Source of the DNA: ZCTH02-B3 sp036563895
GTDB lineage: Bacteria; Bacillota; Bacilli; Paenibacillales; Paenibacillaceae
Direction: 5' to 3'
Assembly (NCBI GenBank): GCA_036563895.1
Contig: DATCLN010000224.1
Span: forward strand, 1-10,565
DNA: 10,565 nt
Shown here in pieces: positions 7,368 to 10,565 of this stretch. The position numbers were made by a program, and so were the translations under genes. Positions within the stretch are counted from its first letter, which is position 1. Each line of letters begins with the position of its first letter. Under the pieces are notes generated by a model, which saw only the letters and a program-made list of their open reading frames with translations, had not been told where the DNA came from and did not search any database.

Positions 7368-7438
7368 GCACGCCGGACGCACATTGGGCGCCTTCCGGAC
7401 CCGGACCGGGATGAATCCTGAACGCACGCCGGACGCAC
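7368..7438. repeat. Two copies of a 15-bp direct repeat
   Basis: GCACGCCGGACGCAC occurs at 7368-7382 and again, identical, at 7424-7438, 56 bases apart start to start. A partial inverted partner (GCGTGC, 7469-7474) follows the second copy and could pair with its first six bases. The copies lie 60-130 bases upstream of the extended -10 element at 7498-7506. Purpose unknown; they could be operator half-sites or chance GC-rich repetition. Confidence 0.45.
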
Positions 7439-7497
7439 TCTCCGGCCGAATCCCGGACACCGCCGGGTGCGTGCCAAAGCGTCACGGGGCGTGAAAA

Positions 7498-7506
7498 TGG
7501 TATAAT
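7498..7506 (+). promoter_or_regulatory. Extended -10 promoter of the DUF3048 lipoprotein gene
   Basis: TGGTATAAT is an exact match to the extended -10 form (TG, one base, TATAAT) used by the main sigma factor of Bacilli. No good -35 box is seen 16-18 bases upstream, which is common for extended -10 promoters. Transcription would begin at about 7512-7514, giving a leader of roughly 40 bases before the TTG start at 7553. Confidence 0.7.
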
Positions 7507-7552
7507 GTTCACTTGAACAGGCGGGATTTTCAACCGGACGGGGGAATCAAAC

Positions 7553-8596
7553 TTGAGGCCATTGTGGAAACTTGCGTTGGCGGCGTTGGTCGCGGTGCTG
7601 GCGCTTACCGCTTGCGGACGGGACAAGCGGGCCGAACCGGAACCGTCGCCCACCGCAACGCCGACGCCGACGGTCGAGACGCCGGAGCCCGTCAGTCCAA
7701 CGCCGGCCTTCGTGGCACCGCTCACCGGATTGCCCGTCGAACAGCCGCCGTCGTTCAGGCCGTTCACCGTCATGATCAACAACTATGCGGCGGCCAGGCC
7801 CCAGTCCGGTCTTACATACGCCGACATTGTGTGGGAAGTGCTGGCCGAGGGGGGCATCACGCGGCTGATGGCCGTGTTCCACAGCCGGGAATTCTCCGAC
7901 CCGATCGGCCCGATCCGCAGCATCCGCCCTTACCTCATCGACCTCGGCGAAATGTACGGCGGCGTGCTGGTCCACGCCGGCGCCAGCAACGACGCGCTCA
8001 AGATCCTGCAGCATTCGGGCAAGGCCGACCTGGACGAGATCTACAACGCGGGGGCGTTTTTCTACCGCGACAAGTCGCGCAAGGCGCCGCACAACCTGTA
8101 TTCGACGCTGGAGATGCTGCGCGAGGGCGTCAAAAAGCGCAAATTCCCGGAGCAGGTCCCGGTGCCGAGCCTTCCGTTTTCCGCCGAAACGCCGCCCGGA
8201 GCGGCAAGCGCCGTGAACATCGAAGCGCGGTTCACCCTCAAAAGCTACGTCGTCTCCTACGCCTATGACGCAAGCACGGGGCTGTACACCCGTTCGATCA
8301 ACGGCGAAGTCCAGACCGATCTGAACAACAACGAACCCCTTACCGCCTCCAACCTGGTATTTCTGCAGGCTTCGCACCGGATCTACGACAAGGAAGGTCG
8401 CCTGGAAATCGATCTGTATTCAGGAGGGGAGGCGCTGCTCTTCCGCGGAGGAAAGGTCATATCCGCCGAATGGACGCGGGAGAAGGGCGACATCATCCGG
8501 ATCCGCAAGGACGGCGAGGAGCTTCCCTTTGCGCCGGGGGTAACCTATTACCATATCATTCCTGGCCCGCTTGCCGAACATGTAACATTTTCGTAG
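7553..8596 (+). CDS. DUF3048 lipoprotein, YerB-like
   Basis: The 347-residue product starts at TTG 7553 after a GGGGGAA site (7540-7546). It has a classical lipoprotein signal: Arg and Lys near the N-terminus, a hydrophobic stretch, and lipobox LTAC with Cys21. The mature protein should therefore be anchored to the outer face of the cytoplasmic membrane. A Pro/Thr/Glu-rich spacer (about residues 27-60) follows, then the folded domain beginning APLTGLP. The domain carries the family hallmark GPIRSIRPY (119-127), plus VHAGAS and FFYRDKSRKAPHNLY. These match DUF3048 (YerB of Bacillus subtilis), a family of unknown biochemical role often found near purD or pcrB in Bacilli. The gene has its own promoter and so is probably independent of the purine operon. 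Its TAG stop abuts the tandem repeat upstream of the phosphate genes. Confidence 0.92.
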   Translation: MRPLWKLALAALVAVLALTACGRDKRAEPEPSPTATPTPTVETPEPVSPTPAFVAPLTGLPVEQPPSFRPFTVMINNYAAARPQSGLTYADIVWEVLAEGGITRLMAVFHSREFSDPIGPIRSIRPYLIDLGEMYGGVLVHAGASNDALKILQHSGKADLDEIYNAGAFFYRDKSRKAPHNLYSTLEMLREGVKKRKFPEQVPVPSLPFSAETPPGAASAVNIEARFTLKSYVVSYAYDASTGLYTRSINGEVQTDLNNNEPLTASNLVFLQASHRIYDKEGRLEIDLYSGGEALLFRGGKVISAEWTREKGDIIRIRKDGEELPFAPGVTYYHIIPGPLAEHVTFS

Positions 8597-8623
8597 ATTG
8601 TTTATCAACGATTGTTTATCAAC
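8596..8623 (+). repeat. Perfect tandem repeat of two 14-bp units, candidate operator
   Basis: GATTGTTTATCAAC is repeated twice without a gap (8596-8609 and 8610-8623), starting on the last base of the lipoprotein stop codon. It is AT-rich in an otherwise GC-rich window. The second copy contains the TTGTTT that serves as -35 box of the next promoter. Tandem direct repeats over the -35 region are how PhoP activates Bacillus phosphate genes, but PhoP boxes (TTAACA-like) recur every 11 bp, not 14, so the regulator is uncertain. DnaA boxes are a poorer fit. Confidence 0.6.
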
Positions 8624-8641
8624 CATCCGGCGTGATATGAT
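8612..8641 (+). promoter_or_regulatory. Promoter of the DUF47-PiT phosphate genes
   Basis: A -35 like TTGTTT at 8612-8617, an 18-base spacer and a -10 TATGAT at 8636-8641 form a sigma-A type promoter. TG at 8633-8634 places an extended -10 (TGATATGAT). Transcription would start near 8648, about 33 bases before the TTG start of the DUF47 gene. The -35 lies inside the second copy of the tandem repeat. Confidence 0.6.
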
Positions 8642-8680
8642 AAAAAATGTTGAAATTTGCGGTCGAAGGGAGAAAAACCG

Positions 8681-9295
8681 TTGTTCCGACGAAAGGACGT
8701 GTTCTTCACAGCGCTGGAGGCGATGTCGGACACCATCGTCCGCGCCGCGAACCACTTTGCGGAAAGGACGAAGGACGACCCGGGCGATCTGACCGCCTTC
8801 GCGAAGGAAATGAAGGTGTTCGAGCGCGAAGGGGACAAGCAGGCGCATCTCATCCTCACGGAACTGAACAAAACCTTCATTACCCCGATCGACCGTGACG
8901 ACATCATCGCCCTGACCAAGGTCATGGACGACGTGCTGGACGGCATCGAAGCGTGCGCTTCCCGTTTTGACATGTACCGCATCCACCGCTCCAACGACTA
9001 TATCCGACGGTTCGGGCACAATCTGAAGCTGAGCGCGGAGGAGATCCGCAAGGCGATTTCACTGCTGACGCAAAAAAAGCTGCAGGAAATCCAGCCCTTC
9101 TGCATCCGGCTTAACGAATTGGAAGACGAAGGCGACGAGCTGATGCGCAACGCCATCCGGGAACTGTTCCGGAACGTGCGGGATCCCATCGAGCTGATCA
9201 AATACAAGGAATTGTACGAACGCCTGGAAGAGACGACGGATTCCTGCGAGGACGTGGCCCACGCCCTTGTCTCCATCGTCATGCGCAATTCCTGA
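8681..9295 (+). CDS. DUF47 family PhoU-like protein (YkaA-like), partner of PiT transporter
   Basis: The 204-residue product belongs to DUF47, cytoplasmic all-helical proteins related to PhoU that are usually encoded beside PiT transporters and are thought to modulate them. I start it at TTG 8681 because GGGAGA (8668-8673) lies 7 bases upstream and the product MFRRKDVFF matches the usual N-terminus. An in-frame TTG at 8657 has no such site. PhoU-type metal-binding ExxxD patterns occur twice, as EREGD (48-52) and EDEGD (148-152). The conserved FITPIDRDDI (66-75) and MDDVLDGIE follow the first. No membrane segment is seen. The pair DUF47-PiT corresponds to ykaA-pit of Bacillus subtilis. It is separated by 27 bp from the transporter start, so the two are very likely co-transcribed from the promoter at 8612-8641. 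Confidence 0.92.
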   Translation: MFRRKDVFFTALEAMSDTIVRAANHFAERTKDDPGDLTAFAKEMKVFEREGDKQAHLILTELNKTFITPIDRDDIIALTKVMDDVLDGIEACASRFDMYRIHRSNDYIRRFGHNLKLSAEEIRKAISLLTQKKLQEIQPFCIRLNELEDEGDELMRNAIRELFRNVRDPIELIKYKELYERLEETTDSCEDVAHALVSIVMRNS

Positions 9296-9322
9296 AGTTC
9301 CGGACAGGGGATATCCGAAAGA

Positions 9323-10219
<897 letters not shown>

Positions 10220-10222
<3 letters not shown>

Positions 10223-10321
10223 AACGTGGCCGGGCGCATCGTCGCGGCTTGGCTCATCACCATTCCGGTGTCGGCCTTGCTCGGCTCGATTACATACGGG
10301 GCCATCATGCTGTTCCGTTGA
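10220..10321 (+). pseudogene. C-terminal remainder of the PiT transporter beyond the in-frame stop
   Basis: Reading on in the same frame after TGA 10220-10222 gives NVAGRIVAAWLITIPVSALL and then a second hydrophobic part ending MLFR before TGA 10319-10321. This matches the normal family ending, in which AKRF is followed by VRW, a short basic loop and a last membrane helix. No ribosome site or start codon suggests independent translation. The remainder shows no frameshift or decay, so the stop is recent, a sequencing error, or read through. Confidence 0.75.
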
Positions 10322-10329
10322 ACGTCCCG

Positions 10330-10364
10330 GTCCGCCGCCGGCCAGTCACATTGGGCGGCCGGAC
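10330..10364 (+). terminator. GC-rich hairpin after the phosphate genes, possible terminator without T run
   Basis: GTCCGCCGCC (10330-10339) can pair with GGCGGCCGGAC (10354-10364) with one bulged C, leaving a 14-base loop. It begins 9 bases after the second TGA of the PiT frame, which is where a terminator would be expected. The following bases (TGGAACGCGG) contain no T tract, so an intrinsic terminator call is weak. Confidence 0.3.
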
Positions 10365-10394
10365 TGGAACGCGGGGAGGAAACCGTACTACAAT
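10365..10394 (+). promoter_or_regulatory. Weak candidate promoter before the last open frame
   Basis: TACAAT at 10389-10394 is a fair -10 box; TGGAAC at 10365-10370, 18 bases upstream, is a poor -35. Transcription would start near 10401 and give a leader of about 40 bases before ATG 10440. A 16-codon frame (ATG 10393 to TGA 10441-10443) overlaps the next start by ATGA and would be excluded from that transcript at its 5' end. Confidence 0.3.
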
Positions 10395-10439
10395 GGAAAT
10401 GAGCGAACAGGTGAATCGCTTCGCGCGGGAGGCCGGCAG

Positions 10440-10565
10440 ATGACAGTCGCGGCACACCGGGCCAGATCATGCGTGGAACTGGTACAGTCGTTTCGCCAAA
10501 GGATGCCGAAAGGGCGCGGTGAAAAGCTGCGCTTCGCGGGCGTCGGAGAGCGGGATTACATCTGG
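10440..10565 (+). CDS. Partial open frame at the window edge, possibly DUF1861-like
   Basis: ATG 10440 has an excellent ribosome binding site (GGGAGG, 10427-10432, 7-base spacer) and opens 42 codons that run off the window without a stop. The N-terminus contains a predicted short helix (CVELVQSFRQR) followed by GEKLRFAGVGERD. This phrase resembles, from memory, the beginning of DUF1861 proteins, which look like glycosidase-type beta-propellers and often sit with mannoside genes. The next residues (YIW) depart from the VYNI I would expect, so the family assignment is tentative. No function is assigned. The gene is likely a new transcription unit separate from the phosphate genes. Confidence 0.5.
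   Translation, partial: MTVAAHRARSCVELVQSFRQRMPKGRGEKLRFAGVGERDYIW

Larger units (their letters stand above)
7093..7497. other. Intergenic stretch with no convincing gene
   Basis: About 400 bp between the - strand small membrane gene and the promoter of the lipoprotein gene. Open frames exist on both strands but are mutually overlapping, lack ribosome binding sites and match no family I know. The best of them is the - strand frame ending at 7198. Visible structure consists of a 6-bp stem GCCTGA/TCAGGC (7155-7160 and 7175-7180), a hairpin followed by six T (7211-7255), and two copies of a 15-bp direct repeat (7368-7382 and 7424-7438). In Bacillus subtilis the equivalent gap after purD holds yezC and yerA; neither is seen here. 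Confidence 0.5.

Noticed and set aside
8596..8623. DnaA boxes or a replication-origin element in the 14-bp tandem repeat
   Set aside because: TTATCAACG and TTATCAACC each differ from TTATCCACA at two positions, there are only two copies, and the neighbourhood has no dnaA or dnaN.

Overview
The window is about 10.6 kb of high-GC DNA that looks like a Gram-positive bacterium of the class Bacilli, perhaps a Paenibacillaceae-type organism. This is inferred from four things: strong GGAGG-type ribosome binding sites, frequent TTG and GTG starts (purM, purN, purD, the DUF3048 lipoprotein gene and the DUF47 gene), the Bacillus-style order purL-purF-purM-purN-[purH slot]-purD, and a YerB-type DUF3048 lipoprotein after purD as in Bacillus. 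The species cannot be named from this sequence alone.

Bases 1-6927 are the distal half of a de novo purine operon, all on the + strand: the end of purL, purF, purM, purN, a stand-alone AICAR formyltransferase, a PurO-type IMP cyclohydrolase, and purD. Spacing is tight (16-bp and 4-bp overlaps, 0- to 45-bp gaps), except for a 111-bp gap with a strong inverted repeat between purN and the formyltransferase. The usual fused bifunctional purH is absent. Its position is held by two separate genes: one matches only the C-terminal transformylase half of PurH, and the other belongs to the unrelated cyclohydrolase family best known from archaea. Together with PurN and PurD the set would still carry the pathway to IMP, using folate-dependent formyl transfer.

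Bases 6928-7552 lie between the operon and the next + strand gene. They hold a short - strand gene for a 39-residue single-pass membrane protein, convergent with purD. The rest is about 400 bp with no convincing gene, containing a 15-bp direct repeat, a weak terminator-like hairpin and, at its end, a good extended -10 promoter.

Bases 7553-8596 encode a DUF3048 lipoprotein. After it comes a promoter whose -35 region is embedded in a perfect tandem repeat of two 14-bp units. This promoter precedes a DUF47 (PhoU-like) gene and a PiT-family phosphate transporter gene, the same pair as ykaA-pit in Bacillus subtilis. The transporter frame is interrupted by an in-frame TGA where the family usually has Trp. 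The remaining 32 codons continue in the same frame and look like the normal last membrane helix, so the gene is broken, recoded or mis-sequenced. The last 126 bases open a new reading frame with a good ribosome binding site that runs off the window; it weakly resembles the start of DUF1861 proteins.
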